From contig JADCLS010000004.1 of NCBI GenBank assembly GCA_026702845.1, forward strand, positions 1-64,000: DNA of 64,000 nucleotides, written 5' to 3'. Below, piece by piece: positions 55,833 to 64,000 of the stretch. The translations under genes and the position numbers were made by a program. The notes under the pieces were generated by a model. The model worked only from the letters and a program-made list of their open reading frames with translations. It ran no database searches and had not been told where the DNA came from. The DNA is from Candidatus Heimdallarchaeota archaeon. GTDB lineage: Archaea; Asgardarchaeota; Heimdallarchaeia; Heimdallarchaeales; Kariarchaeaceae. Numbering within the stretch: the stretch's first letter is position 1; each line of letters starts with the position of its first letter.

Positions 55833-56163
55833 ATATGATGAAATTATAGATTACGGCCCAAAAATACCAATAACTGAGAAAACCAACAAATATCCCATGA
55901 CGCAAAATTCGGACATCAGTCATATCTTTTAGATCATAATTGGCTTTGATATAATAGGTAAGTCCTCCAGTGACAACAATAAATATCAGCCATCCAAGCC
56001 ACCCATTAGTGAATCCACCATCTGCACCAGCTTTTGATCTGAGGCCAGTAATGATCCCTGTGATTATTGCAGCAATGATGGTACCAACAAATTTGACGAT
56101 GTATGATCTATCAAAATCATTTAGTTTACTCCAGTTTCTAATTCCTTGCGGATTGGAAGACAT
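55825..56163 (-). CDS. EMC6-like membrane protein
   Basis: 112 aa with three helices: 25-42 (FVGTIIAAIITGIITGL), 52-71 and 93-111. Length, topology and the opening loop before the first helix resemble archaeal EMC6-like (Rab5-interacting) proteins, relatives of a subunit of the ER membrane insertase. GWLGWLIFIVV and LSYWYFWAVIYNF match the pattern in the later helices. The assignment is by pattern; a generic small membrane protein is the alternative. It overlaps the PfkB gene by 8 bases. Confidence 0.5.
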   Translation of the reverse strand: MSSNPQGIRNWSKLNDFDRSYIVKFVGTIIAAIITGIITGLRSKAGADGGFTNGWLGWLIFIVVTGGLTYYIKANYDLKDMTDVRILRHGIFVGFLSYWYFWAVIYNFIIFG

Positions 56164-56302
56164 ATAATTTCGATTTTATTTTGATTAAATTAAAATCAAT
56201 GGTATGGAACAAATATTTTTGAAATATACTAGGAGAATTTTACTTGATAAATATCATCCTTATCAGAAAATGATTCGATACGAATATTGAGTTAGGAAGC
56301 AA

Positions 56303-56310
56303 TTTATATA
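56303..56310 (+). promoter_or_regulatory. TATA element, leaderless start
   Basis: TTTATATA is centred about 26 bases before the ATG at 56333 and favours that start over the TTG at 56315. Confidence 0.45.
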
Positions 56311-56332
56311 GAAATTGAAGAATATTCCTCTA

Positions 56333-56785
56333 ATGTCTTTGTCAAAAATCGTATGGAAGATAACTCTAGAAGGATCAGAAGAGGGTGAAAGTGATGATTT
56401 GGAACTTATCTTTACTGATACTTCAAACATATTAGGTGAACCGGTTATTTCTAGAGAATTTTTGGATTCTATCATCGATCTCACCAAAACCCATGAGCAT
56501 TATTCTATCTTCCGTAATTTGAAAAAGATTATCAGTGATAAGGGAGAGGATATGACTGGTTCTGCAATCTGGGCCCTGTTAGGTATAGTTAAGCAGAATT
56601 CACAACGAATTGGACTACTCCTTGGATCCCTCACTGATGGTGGTGTTCATATCATCGGCTCCTGGCCAGAAACATTTACTGATCAACTCCGTACTGATAC
56701 TTCTCTTGTTGATATTGTTTTGAATAATTTCATTAATACTCAGAAATTCTGGGAACAAGTAGATTTGATTATAGGGTTTCACTAG
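56333..56785 (+). CDS. Unknown soluble protein, 150 aa
   Basis: 150 aa from ATG 56333 (MSLSKIVWKITLEG). Alternating strands and helices, no catalytic motif, no membrane segment. The charged beginning and the C-terminal LVDIVLNNFINTQKFWEQV may give a small alpha/beta domain. No family is recognised. The stop overlaps the convergent gene by 4 bases (CTAG). Confidence 0.65.
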   Translation: MSLSKIVWKITLEGSEEGESDDLELIFTDTSNILGEPVISREFLDSIIDLTKTHEHYSIFRNLKKIISDKGEDMTGSAIWALLGIVKQNSQRIGLLLGSLTDGGVHIIGSWPETFTDQLRTDTSLVDIVLNNFINTQKFWEQVDLIIGFH

Positions 56786-57543
56786 ATTATTATTCCATCA
56801 TCAGGAATGATGTCTTTCTCCTTCACCTCTTCCTTATAACTCACTTTTATTTTGTATTTTTCGAGGGTATTTAGGAATGCCTTTGTATCAGCTTGTGGAT
56901 GTATGGCGAATATAGGGACTTCATTGCCAGTAAAAACACTGGTGAGATACTTAAAAAATCTGAATATGGAGTTATCTAATTCGCGTTTGGAAAAATATTT
57001 TTTCTTAATCTTCAATGAGTATGTGATCATCTCTTTTTCCATATTTTTCAATTCTTCTGACTTTTCTTTGAGTATGGGACTATCTTCAAATTTTTCTAGA
57101 AGTTGAAGATTCAATTTTGTTGTCTCAACACTTACCTCATCAATCATTGATTGAAGAAAGGTTACAGATTTCTTGGGAGATGGACGGGCCATAGATCGAT
57201 ACCAGCCTTTGATAACAGAGGGGATGAGGAGAAAAGGAAGGGCTATTCCTCCTGTTACCTTCACAATAGCTAAACCACCTAGTAAAGATCCCGATTCTAC
57301 CAGTTTATTTTTATCAAATTGTCCCTCTGTCATTCTAACTTCAGAATATGGGATCCAGCTAATTCCTTGATGCTTGATATATAGTAATACTCCTCCATAT
57401 GCTGGTAATATGGTGAATTGCCCATCTTCAAGCTCAAGTTTCGTTATTAACTTTAATACCCACTTTTGCAGTTGGTCCAGATTGGGAATTTCGAGATGAT
57501 CGTCTACGGTTACTATCTCAGTTTCTTTCCTCCTTCTGAACAT
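56782..57543 (-). CDS. Unknown protein with one hydrophobic segment
   Basis: 253 aa. A beta-rich N-terminus (about 30-80) is followed by one glycine-rich hydrophobic stretch (SGSLLGGLAIVKVTGGIALP, about 83-102, continuing to about 113) and then a long helical, charged C-terminus (about 120-250). It may sit on the membrane by that hairpin. No family recognised. Overlaps the opposing gene by CTAG. Confidence 0.6.
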   Translation of the reverse strand: MFRRRKETEIVTVDDHLEIPNLDQLQKWVLKLITKLELEDGQFTILPAYGGVLLYIKHQGISWIPYSEVRMTEGQFDKNKLVESGSLLGGLAIVKVTGGIALPFLLIPSVIKGWYRSMARPSPKKSVTFLQSMIDEVSVETTKLNLQLLEKFEDSPILKEKSEELKNMEKEMITYSLKIKKKYFSKRELDNSIFRFFKYLTSVFTGNEVPIFAIHPQADTKAFLNTLEKYKIKVSYKEEVKEKDIIPDDGIII

Positions 57544-57648
57544 AATTCTTTTCCTATATGTATTAACTAATAGAAGTTATAATAATTATCTCATATCGAA
57601 ATATACATTCCATGAATCAAATACTATTTGATGAGAAAAAGCATAGTT

Positions 57649-58329
57649 CTATACACTGATGAGGAGTAAAAATGCAGTAGCAAATGGCATCAATATATTA
57701 TCTAGCATACTGAAAGAAAATGCCTCAATGATCATTGCCAATAAGGCAACAAGAAAGTACAACCATAGAAACGATGTGTCGTATGCGCCAAAAATCAGGA
57801 GAGGTATAAAGATACCAATTAAAGATCCGAGAAATACAGCAAGTGAACCCTCAATAGATTTTGGAGAGATGATTTTGTATTTATGTTTACCAAATGGTTT
57901 ACCAACAAATTCTCCTAACCCATCTCCAAATGCAACAACAAGACTTGCTGCCATATATATCCATCGATGTTCGTCAAATAGTATTAACACTCCGACATTT
58001 GATATAACTGTGAAAAGTGCATTAAAGAATGACTCCACCCGACTTTCTCCCTCTCTAGTACCCAGGGTCACATAGGTCTGAATATATTTTATGGAAGGGA
58101 CAAAGGATAATATTATGGCAAAAGCTGCAATGAAGCCAATAACTACATATATTTCAACTAATTCTACACCAAATCCGCCATACGTGCCTGCAAGAGCGAT
58201 CCCTGCTGTGTGGAAGAATTTTCTTATTACCCACGCTGGTGCATTCCATTTGTTAAGTACAAAGGCAAAGTTGATTACTATCAAAGGTATCAGGATAAGT
58301 ACTGATAATCGTAAATAATCAAATTCCAC
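57649..58329 (-). CDS. Prenol (dolichol/phytol) kinase-like protein
   Basis: 226 aa with about seven helices. It matches the dolichol/phytol kinase and CDP-diglyceride synthase-like family: RKFFHTAGIA (36-45), FGDGLGEFVG (about 133-142) and PKSIEGSLAVF (about 156-166). Such enzymes phosphorylate long-chain polyprenols at the membrane using CTP or ATP. This copy lacks the DUF92 half carried by the fusion at 30708-32210, so it could be the matching single-domain kinase or a separate polyprenol kinase. Substrate unresolved. Confidence 0.75.
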   Translation of the reverse strand: MEFDYLRLSVLILIPLIVINFAFVLNKWNAPAWVIRKFFHTAGIALAGTYGGFGVELVEIYVVIGFIAAFAIILSFVPSIKYIQTYVTLGTREGESRVESFFNALFTVISNVGVLILFDEHRWIYMAASLVVAFGDGLGEFVGKPFGKHKYKIISPKSIEGSLAVFLGSLIGIFIPLLIFGAYDTSFLWLYFLVALLAMIIEAFSFSMLDNILMPFATAFLLLISV

Positions 58330-58397
58330 AAGTCGGTTATCTACTAAGAAGTATTATTGAGTTTCTAATTACAAACAGCTAATACTACAAATCATTC

Positions 58398-59048
58398 TTA
58401 GACTGTGCTCATTCTCATTAGTATCTGATTTTCAAGAGTTACTTGATATAGACCTCCAGGATCTGTGAATGTATAGTATCCATTAAGGTAATCTTGAAAA
58501 TTACCAACTGAAGAAGTAGCTCCGACCAAATAGGTCGTTAGATCATTTACTGTTTTTGTCAACACCAAAGTTGTAGCAGTACTTACTCCATGATATTCTA
58601 CGTTCATCTCAAGGATCTGATCTATCTCAACATTTCCTGATTGTAGATGAATTTGAAAGGTACCAATGATACTCAAAGTAAGATCAGTGGAATCTTGACC
58701 ATTATTGGTATAATCTACTGTACTTGTTGGTGTAATGATAGCTGATAATCCCTGTCCTATAAAATATGTTTCAAGATCATCAATAGCTGGTCCGAAATTT
58801 GAAGCTACATCATTGTATATATCTGCAGCACTTGCAGATCCAGCCTGACTTCGTATCGCAATCTCAATATCAAAAATCTGCTCTAACCCAGTAATCACAT
58901 TATCCCAAGCAATAAGAACATTGTCTGCATCTGGTACAACCTCTGAATAGTTTGCCTTTTGTAATTCCAGTAGTACTGTGCTGATACTCATCAGAAAAGT
59001 AACAACCAGAATGGTAAGAATAAGAAATATCTGAGCTCGTTTATTCAT
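58398..59048 (-). CDS. Pilin-like protein, last gene of the pilus operon
   Basis: 216 aa. Opens MNKRAQIFLILTILVVTFLM, a short basic leader and hydrophobic helix like type IV pilins, without the usual Glu at +5. The rest is a beta-rich outer domain. It overlaps the previous gene by 4 bases (ATGA) and has GAGGTGGAG upstream. It may be a minor pilin or a membrane-anchored cap. The phytol kinase gene follows 68 bases downstream. Confidence 0.7.
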   Translation of the reverse strand: MNKRAQIFLILTILVVTFLMSISTVLLELQKANYSEVVPDADNVLIAWDNVITGLEQIFDIEIAIRSQAGSASAADIYNDVASNFGPAIDDLETYFIGQGLSAIITPTSTVDYTNNGQDSTDLTLSIIGTFQIHLQSGNVEIDQILEMNVEYHGVSTATTLVLTKTVNDLTTYLVGATSSVGNFQDYLNGYYTFTDPGGLYQVTLENQILMRMSTV

Positions 59049-59554
59049 ATCTCCACCTCATACCACATGTACAATCTAAACTTGTACTGATCATAAACAC
59101 CTAGAATACCAGGACAATAATATTCCAATACCACAATATTATACCCTTGTGGCAGTGATGCAAAATAATTAATAGTATCAATATCATCCCATACACCATC
59201 TACTGGATTATATCGCTCTGTATGTGCTTTGTAGTTGGCTATGCTAGGGATAGATGATTCAATGGTGTCAATTACTCTGCTTTTGGTTATATTATCATTT
59301 TCATATAGAAATGGTGGTTGTTCAGTAATTTCTCCCAGTTTAAAGTAATATGACCAATTTGCCCCGTAGAAGTAACTTTCAAGATAACCACTATCAATTA
59401 GTGTAGTCATAGCATTCTCACCTCTTGTGTAGAGATCAGAAGTATCTACCGGTTGAGTAAAGGTTTGGGTTGAGAATAATGTAGTTACCAGAATAAGTAA
59501 TACAGATAGTGAGATTATTACTTCAATCAGGAATAGTTGTCCACGTCTTCTCAT
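59045..59554 (-). CDS. Prepilin-like protein with RRRG/QLFLIE
   Basis: 169 aa from ATG 59554; GGGGTGA lies 4 bases upstream, better placed than for the ATG at 59563. The start MRRRGQLFLIEVIISLSVLL is a prepilin signal: a basic leader, Gly at -1, a hydrophobic helix and Glu at +6. A prepilin peptidase would cut after the Gly. The outer domain is about 130 residues. Start follows the previous stop by 1 base; the next gene overlaps it. Confidence 0.78.
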   Translation of the reverse strand: MRRRGQLFLIEVIISLSVLLILVTTLFSTQTFTQPVDTSDLYTRGENAMTTLIDSGYLESYFYGANWSYYFKLGEITEQPPFLYENDNITKSRVIDTIESSIPSIANYKAHTERYNPVDGVWDDIDTINYFASLPQGYNIVVLEYYCPGILGVYDQYKFRLYMWYEVEI

Positions 59555-59555
59555 T

Positions 59556-60698
59556 TTATTCACCCCATACGGTCAATTCAAAATTCATCATAACACCTCT
59601 TACTATAATGGGTATGGTGACAACAGCGGATACTGAATTAGGTACATCCACTGGTTGAATAATACTGGATAAAGAATCATCAAGAATAACAGGAAAAGTT
59701 AGTAACGCCATGGAATTAAGTGATCCGCCAGTATAATCATAGCTTACGAATACTGTATATCCCGATTGCGGTATATTGAAATCTTGAATTGTCCAATTAC
59801 TGGGATTGAGGGTTGCATCAGCCTGTGTAGCATCACTAGCATTGTTCGTCCCGGCTTTCCCTACATAGAAGGCATGTAATCTCAATTGATCTGATGCACC
59901 AGTTCTTGCCACATGCACATCCGTTGCATATCCTAATGAGATAGCGCTAGTTTGAATTAGATTCATATTACCTGCAGTGCTGGAGATGATATTATACACA
60001 TCGATAGCCTGTGATCCGCCACCATAATTGGCAAATACGATTATGGTATACTGGGTTGGGTCTGTATTAGTATCAATGCTATTCATATCGATTGAAATAG
60101 CAAAATTACCGCTACTCGAGGTATAATTATACCCTATACCTGGAATTGGTTGTGTATCTGTTGCTTCAGAGATCACCACATGAACATATGCATCTTTAAG
60201 TGGATTACCATCTTGTTTGACTAATCCATTAACTAATACTTGTGTAAGATCAGTAGTGTCAACAGAAGTAATCTCTACATCTATAGCACTTTGAAGTTTT
60301 ATCCTAAATTCTTTTGTTCCCAGATTTAGTCCTGATTTAATCGTATCATAATCCATGTGTAAACTATCCAAGGACCAGTTGGAAAGTCTACTCAGTTTAT
60401 ACGGATCAACTGTACCATCTGTGGATAATCCAAAATTCCAATTGGAGATTGCTTGAATCTGAGAAGTACCGAGACTTAACCAATCATTTCCCGAGGCATC
60501 AACACCTGTACTGTATACTATATCCTGGGCAATACTATTTGCAATAGCTTCTCTCTCAACAGATGATTGATAACTATTATTGCTGGCTATGAAGTTGCTT
60601 GTCAGAATTAGAATCTGGATCATAGTGAGGAGGAAGATAATCATAGATAAACTGAAGTCAATCCCTCTAATCTGTGCTCGTCGTCTTCTAATCCACAT
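59556..60698 (-). CDS. Large pilin-like protein
   Basis: 380 aa from ATG 60698 (MWIRRRRAQIRGIDF). The frame extends to 60749 but the start at 60698 has AAGTGAT upstream and begins the basic leader. A hydrophobic helix (LSMIIFLLTMIQILIL, about 17-35) follows, then a long beta-rich domain with a transthyretin-like segment (DGNPLKDAYVHVVIS, about 180-230). Length far exceeds common pilins, so it may be a tip or adhesive pilin. Sits between the coiled-coil gene and the prepilin. Confidence 0.7.
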   Translation of the reverse strand: MWIRRRRAQIRGIDFSLSMIIFLLTMIQILILTSNFIASNNSYQSSVEREAIANSIAQDIVYSTGVDASGNDWLSLGTSQIQAISNWNFGLSTDGTVDPYKLSRLSNWSLDSLHMDYDTIKSGLNLGTKEFRIKLQSAIDVEITSVDTTDLTQVLVNGLVKQDGNPLKDAYVHVVISEATDTQPIPGIGYNYTSSSGNFAISIDMNSIDTNTDPTQYTIIVFANYGGGSQAIDVYNIISSTAGNMNLIQTSAISLGYATDVHVARTGASDQLRLHAFYVGKAGTNNASDATQADATLNPSNWTIQDFNIPQSGYTVFVSYDYTGGSLNSMALLTFPVILDDSLSSIIQPVDVPNSVSAVVTIPIIVRGVMMNFELTVWGE

Positions 60699-60723
60699 CG
60701 TTATCACTTCAAATGTTCCGATT

Positions 60724-61149
60724 TCACGATGATAATACTGTTTCCTCAAGCAATGATTTGAGTGAGGTCAGGGTATCTTCTAGCTTCACCATTTCCAAAC
60801 CGCTCTGGAAAAGTGCAGTCACTCTGGATAAGGTTTCCTGTGTTTCTTTAATTCGTTCAGAAGCAAGATCCTCTAAACGTTTTTCAATACGAAGAATATC
60901 TGCCTTACCAATAAGCATCTTGGTTATCTCGTCCAATCTTTCCTGAATCGGACCAAGATCAACTGCTGCAGTGACGACTCCACCACTGCTCTCGGTAGAA
61001 CCTCCACCACCACTAGTTTCAATATTCTTGATATCGGCAACTACTCTAAGTAGATTAAATTTGATTTGATTTACATCATTACTGAGGTTATTGACACTTG
61101 TTGTCAAAGCTTTTATGTCTGCTTTTATTTCATCTTCAAACTTACCCAT
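60724..61149 (-). CDS. Coiled-coil protein in the pilus operon
   Basis: 141 aa from ATG 61149 (MGKFEDEIKADIK); GGTGA lies 9 bases before it, better than for the GTG at 61161. Two long heptad helices (about 1-45 and 75-141) are joined by a Gly/Ser linker (SGGGGSTESSGG). No membrane segment. It may be a cytoplasmic or structural partner of the pilus platform. No family is known to me. It lies between the platform protein gene and the first pilin gene. Confidence 0.7.
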   Translation of the reverse strand: MGKFEDEIKADIKALTTSVNNLSNDVNQIKFNLLRVVADIKNIETSGGGGSTESSGGVVTAAVDLGPIQERLDEITKMLIGKADILRIEKRLEDLASERIKETQETLSRVTALFQSGLEMVKLEDTLTSLKSLLEETVLSS

Positions 61150-61271
61150 ATTCTTGGTCACCGTAAATTATATTCCAATTAAGTCGGCATTATTATTAAT
61201 AATATCTCTTACATGTAAGATTTACGATTAGATTATTTGTACTACTTAGGTATTCGTTTGATAGATCACAC

Positions 61272-62348
61272 TTATTCGGGCTCTATTCCTGCAGCTTCCC
61301 ACTCTACTGCCTCAACAGCGGGGATGATCATCAATTTATTTATTAGCAAACCAATGAACATAAGGATAGTAGAATACAATAAACCCAGTTTTACACTTCC
61401 ACGACCCATTTTTCCGGCAGTTAAACCTGAGAAAAAGGCCTGCACAACTAACAGATATAAAAAGCCCACTTTGAACGCTTGAAGAGGTACTGGTACTACC
61501 TTTTGGCCACTGGGATCTATAATCTCAGTAACTCCAAAAGGGGCAAAGAAGGTGGTGAATAACACATAAACCACAAGTGCAAAGATCACATAGCTAACAA
61601 AAATGATGTAGACATAGGGAGTCAGTGCACCTTCTCGCTCTTTCTTGATGTCCAGTAATTCTTGTACATAAGATTGAGCGGAATCAAATATCTTCTCTAA
61701 CTCTCCACCAGAACGTTCTGCTTCCAATATGAGGATTGTCGCTTGATTTGCCAGAGGTGTATTAACTGCATTTCTGAATGACTTCATTGCATCTCTAAAT
61801 GGTATACCCCATGAGATCTTAGCAGCTAATTTCTTGAGTTCACTCGTTAGTGGACCGTAATTTCTCTTACTTGCTTCTGCAATTGCACGGGGTAAAGTCA
61901 TACCAATCCTCTGTGAATCCGAAATTTCTCGCAAAAGGTATGGCAGGTTCTCGTCAATCCCTCGTAGTCTCTTACCTTCTGCTTGATAAATGAGTATAGA
62001 AGGAAGACCAAGCATCAAAATGATTCCTAGGATAAGCCAATCATGGATGGTCATGGGAATGTTATCTGGTAAGAATCCACCCTCAGGTTTCTCATAATTT
62101 ACCTTCTCGAATATGGGGTAGTAGGTTCTAGTGAACACAACTCCATCATCCCTTGTATATACAACTGGTTGGGGGCTAGATCTATTAATTGAATCATAAT
62201 CTGCTTGATAATCTATAATACCTACAGTAAAGAAGGTAACTCCAATTAAGATGGCTACAACCCATATAATGGCATTCTTATCTAAAGACCGTTTTCTTTT
62301 TCTCATTTTATTGAAGAATTCTTCTGTCATTCTCTCTTGTCTTGACAT
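61272..62348 (-). CDS. tadC: TadC-like pilus platform protein
   Basis: 358 aa from ATG 62348, set by GGAGTGAT 7 bases upstream; a longer frame to 62525 lies inside the previous gene. Type II secretion F domain: helices near 27-45, 95-115, 265-290 and 310-340, with a cytoplasmic four-helix part containing GMTLPRAIAEASKRNYG and SGGELEKIF. It is the second of two inner-membrane platform proteins, related to TadC and the archaellum FlaJ. The gene follows tadB after 5 bases. Confidence 0.8.
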   Translation of the reverse strand: MSRQERMTEEFFNKMRKRKRSLDKNAIIWVVAILIGVTFFTVGIIDYQADYDSINRSSPQPVVYTRDDGVVFTRTYYPIFEKVNYEKPEGGFLPDNIPMTIHDWLILGIILMLGLPSILIYQAEGKRLRGIDENLPYLLREISDSQRIGMTLPRAIAEASKRNYGPLTSELKKLAAKISWGIPFRDAMKSFRNAVNTPLANQATILILEAERSGGELEKIFDSAQSYVQELLDIKKEREGALTPYVYIIFVSYVIFALVVYVLFTTFFAPFGVTEIIDPSGQKVVPVPLQAFKVGFLYLLVVQAFFSGLTAGKMGRGSVKLGLLYSTILMFIGLLINKLMIIPAVEAVEWEAAGIEPE

Positions 62349-62353
62349 AATTA

Positions 62354-63223
62354 TCACTCCAGGGGTTGTGAACCATCCACCATGAGGATGATTACCGCTT
62401 GTAATATGGGTATCAAACCAAACGTTAGTCCAAGTATGAAAACCATTAGGTCTGTATGGGCCATGGTTCCTCTGAGTGCCATCATGGCAATCAGAACCAC
62501 TGCAAATGTAGGCATGACAATACAAGCAACAAGGAACAGCTCAGCGATTAATCCGAGGAATTCAATATATCCCTTTTCATCTTGTAGCTTATCTTTCATC
62601 AAGGTTTTTGAGGCATTCTCAAAATATCCCTGTAGATCTCCTCCTGACGTATTAGTTGCATTGATCCCTTCGAGGAAAGAGGAATACTTGCTGGAAGGAG
62701 AGCGTTTTGAAGCATTATCTATGGCTCTTATAATGTCGAGCCCAAATATCTTGATGTCTCGTGCAATTTTCTTTGAATCATCTGTAATAGACAAAGCAAT
62801 CTCATCTGAAGACAGAGAATAGAAGATCTCATCAGGAGTTACACCAGCAGAGCTCATTGCTGCCATGTAAGATGCAGCAGTTGGTAATCCTGCCTCCATA
62901 TATCGTTTTCTCTCAGATATATCATAACTTGGTTTAATTAGCCTAAAGACATAAACAGAAAATGCAGTAAGTATACTCACAATGGGGATAAAGGCAACAG
63001 GTAAGCCAATTGCCAAGCTGAGAATCAAGAATATCACAAAGCTAATCAGAAAACCCACAATAGCCATGAATACCGTTTCTGAGAGATACATCCTCAGGCT
63101 CACATCAATTCCTGCTTTTCGTAGTGTCCGCTTCAGCTCTTCATAATTTTTCAATCGTGGTTCGAAGAAAGGCCCAATATATTGATAGGCATATCGTTTG
63201 ATTATTTTATTTCGCGAACTCAA
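62354..63223 (-). CDS. tadB: TadB-like pilus platform protein
   Basis: 289 aa from TTG with GAGG 9 bases upstream. Two N-terminal helices (about 48-95), a T2SSF domain (AAMSSAGVTPDEIFYSLS, about 118-135; TSGGDLQGYF, about 191-200) and two C-terminal helices (about 230-280). With the TadC-like protein it builds the membrane platform that the ATPase turns. It follows the ATPase gene after 121 bases and precedes tadC by 5. Confidence 0.82.
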   Translation of the reverse strand: MSSRNKIIKRYAYQYIGPFFEPRLKNYEELKRTLRKAGIDVSLRMYLSETVFMAIVGFLISFVIFLILSLAIGLPVAFIPIVSILTAFSVYVFRLIKPSYDISERKRYMEAGLPTAASYMAAMSSAGVTPDEIFYSLSSDEIALSITDDSKKIARDIKIFGLDIIRAIDNASKRSPSSKYSSFLEGINATNTSGGDLQGYFENASKTLMKDKLQDEKGYIEFLGLIAELFLVACIVMPTFAVVLIAMMALRGTMAHTDLMVFILGLTFGLIPILQAVIILMVDGSQPLE

Positions 63224-63344
63224 AGCTTTATTCCTCGTAAAATGTTCTATAGATACACCTGTTGTATTTATTAATAATAGTCTTTCTTGTCTATTTTCAA
63301 TTTATTGTCATTACTCTAGCAAAAATCTGACATTTGGATAGAAA

Positions 63345-64000
63345 TTAGGATTCTAATGCTCTTCTTGCCTTATCATAGACCTTATCAGGAGTGGCATAAT
63401 ACTCACTAAATATTGCAGTGACGTCCCTATAATGTTTAATTTGACGTTTCACAAGGTATCTTATAACAGTAGTACGTTTCTTTATCTCATTCCAAGATTC
63501 CTGTTCATTTTTACCTGTTGTTTCTCGGATCTTGATAATTAAGTAAGATCGCCCCAAGTACTGGAAGGTGTCTTTGGCTGCATCTCTCTGATATGCACGG
63601 TTGGTGATCAACTGTTTTGTTTGAGGGTCTAGATCCACAATTTCTGTCATCTCTGCCATTCTACGGGCAAATTTACCCCTATGTCTCAATTTTCTCTGAA
63701 TGTGAACTAGGTTGAGTGCCTTGAGCATTGTTCGGGGAACATTCATTGGTTCTGATTCAAGCCTGGAGATTACACCTGCAGTGCTCTCACCGTGAATGGT
63801 ACCAAACCCGGCGTGACCTGTGGAAATGGCTTGGAATAGAGTGTATGCCTCTCCACCACGGATTTCTCCCACCACGATGTAATCCGGCCGCTGTCTCATA
63901 GCTGCACGTAGTAATTCATACATCGAGATTGTACCCTTGGCTTCTCCATGCTCACTGCTTCCAAATCCCTCTCGAGACACTGATGGAATCCAGTTTTCAT
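63345..64000 (-). CDS. Pilus assembly ATPase, N-terminus beyond the window
   Basis: Partial: the frame runs through the right window edge (…ENWIPSVSREGFG before the first Met here). It is a type II/IV secretion ATPase of the TadA/FlaI (CpaF, GspE) family. The Walker B region is RPDYIVVGEIRGGEA, with STGHAGFGTIHG as the switch region. Walker A must lie outside. It drives pilus or filament assembly in the cytoplasm. Downstream genes are TadB/C-like, so this is the first known gene of the operon. Confidence 0.85.
   Translation of the reverse strand, partial: ENWIPSVSREGFGSSEHGEAKGTISMYELLRAAMRQRPDYIVVGEIRGGEAYTLFQAISTGHAGFGTIHGESTAGVISRLESEPMNVPRTMLKALNLVHIQRKLRHRGKFARRMAEMTEIVDLDPQTKQLITNRAYQRDAAKDTFQYLGRSYLIIKIRETTGKNEQESWNEIKKRTTVIRYLVKRQIKHYRDVTAIFSEYYATPDKVYDKARRALES

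Noticed and set aside
61272..62525. Longer version of the TadC-like protein from 62525
   Set aside because: The first 59 residues are inside the tadB frame and rich in His, Gly and Thr, unlike a platform protein; ATG 62348 has a strong ribosome-binding site.
1..64000. CRISPR arrays, insertion sequences and terminal repeats of transposons
   Set aside because: No regularly spaced repeats, no transposase motifs and no matching ends were found by eye anywhere in the window.

Overview
The window looks archaeal and AT-rich. The signs are TATA elements about 24-27 bases upstream of many start codons with no leader, an archaeal AMP phosphorylase, a TFE-type winged helix, HerA- and TadA/B/C-like machinery, and surface proteins with C-terminal membrane anchors. 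Longin-like proteins, an EMC6-like membrane protein and a secreted metacaspase-like protease are compatible with an Asgard (Heimdallarchaeia-type) lineage. That placement is an inference; no rRNA or other decisive marker is present.

Region by region. 0-5.3 kb: a multi-HTH protein with a PD-(D/E)XK nuclease core whose start looks frameshifted, then an intact histidine ammonia-lyase and an alpha/beta-hydrolase-like protein. 5.3-22.4 kb is accessory. It holds a candidate structured RNA with a tRNA-like T-arm, a two-gene operon (531-aa unknown protein plus a small NPNN-repeat protein), an OLD-like ATPase/TOPRIM nuclease converging on a possible PD-(D/E)XK protein, two separated remnants of ammonia-lyase genes, several ORFs without start codons, single-pass surface proteins, an orphan antitoxin, an amphi-Trp protein, a giant LVIVD beta-propeller surface protein and a VapBC module. 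22.9-26.6 kb: a tight operon of chorismate mutase-prephenate dehydrogenase, aspartate kinase and a class I aminotransferase, bracketed by PIN-type toxin-antitoxin modules on both sides.

26.6-49 kb is more core-like: a longin-like protein, a stand-alone TFE winged helix, a PlsC-type acyltransferase, a fused prenol kinase/prenyl-phosphate kinase, membrane and surface proteins, pirin, a HerA-like ATPase, phosphoglycerate kinase, a subtilase, a PD-(D/E)XK protein, AMP phosphorylase and a TlpA-like thioredoxin. 49-58.4 kb: a secreted metacaspase-like protease, a 1029-aa surface protein, a PfkB kinase, an EMC6-like protein and a second prenol-kinase-like protein. 58.4-64 kb: a minus-strand type IV pilus operon (ATPase cut by the window edge, two TadB/C platform proteins, a coiled-coil protein, three pilin-like proteins).

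Themes. Lipid and isoprenoid salvage (30708-32210, 57649-58329, PlsC), cell-surface display (about ten secreted or anchored proteins), and a decaying accessory zone with defence-like genes. No tRNA, rRNA, CRISPR array or intact insertion sequence was recognised.
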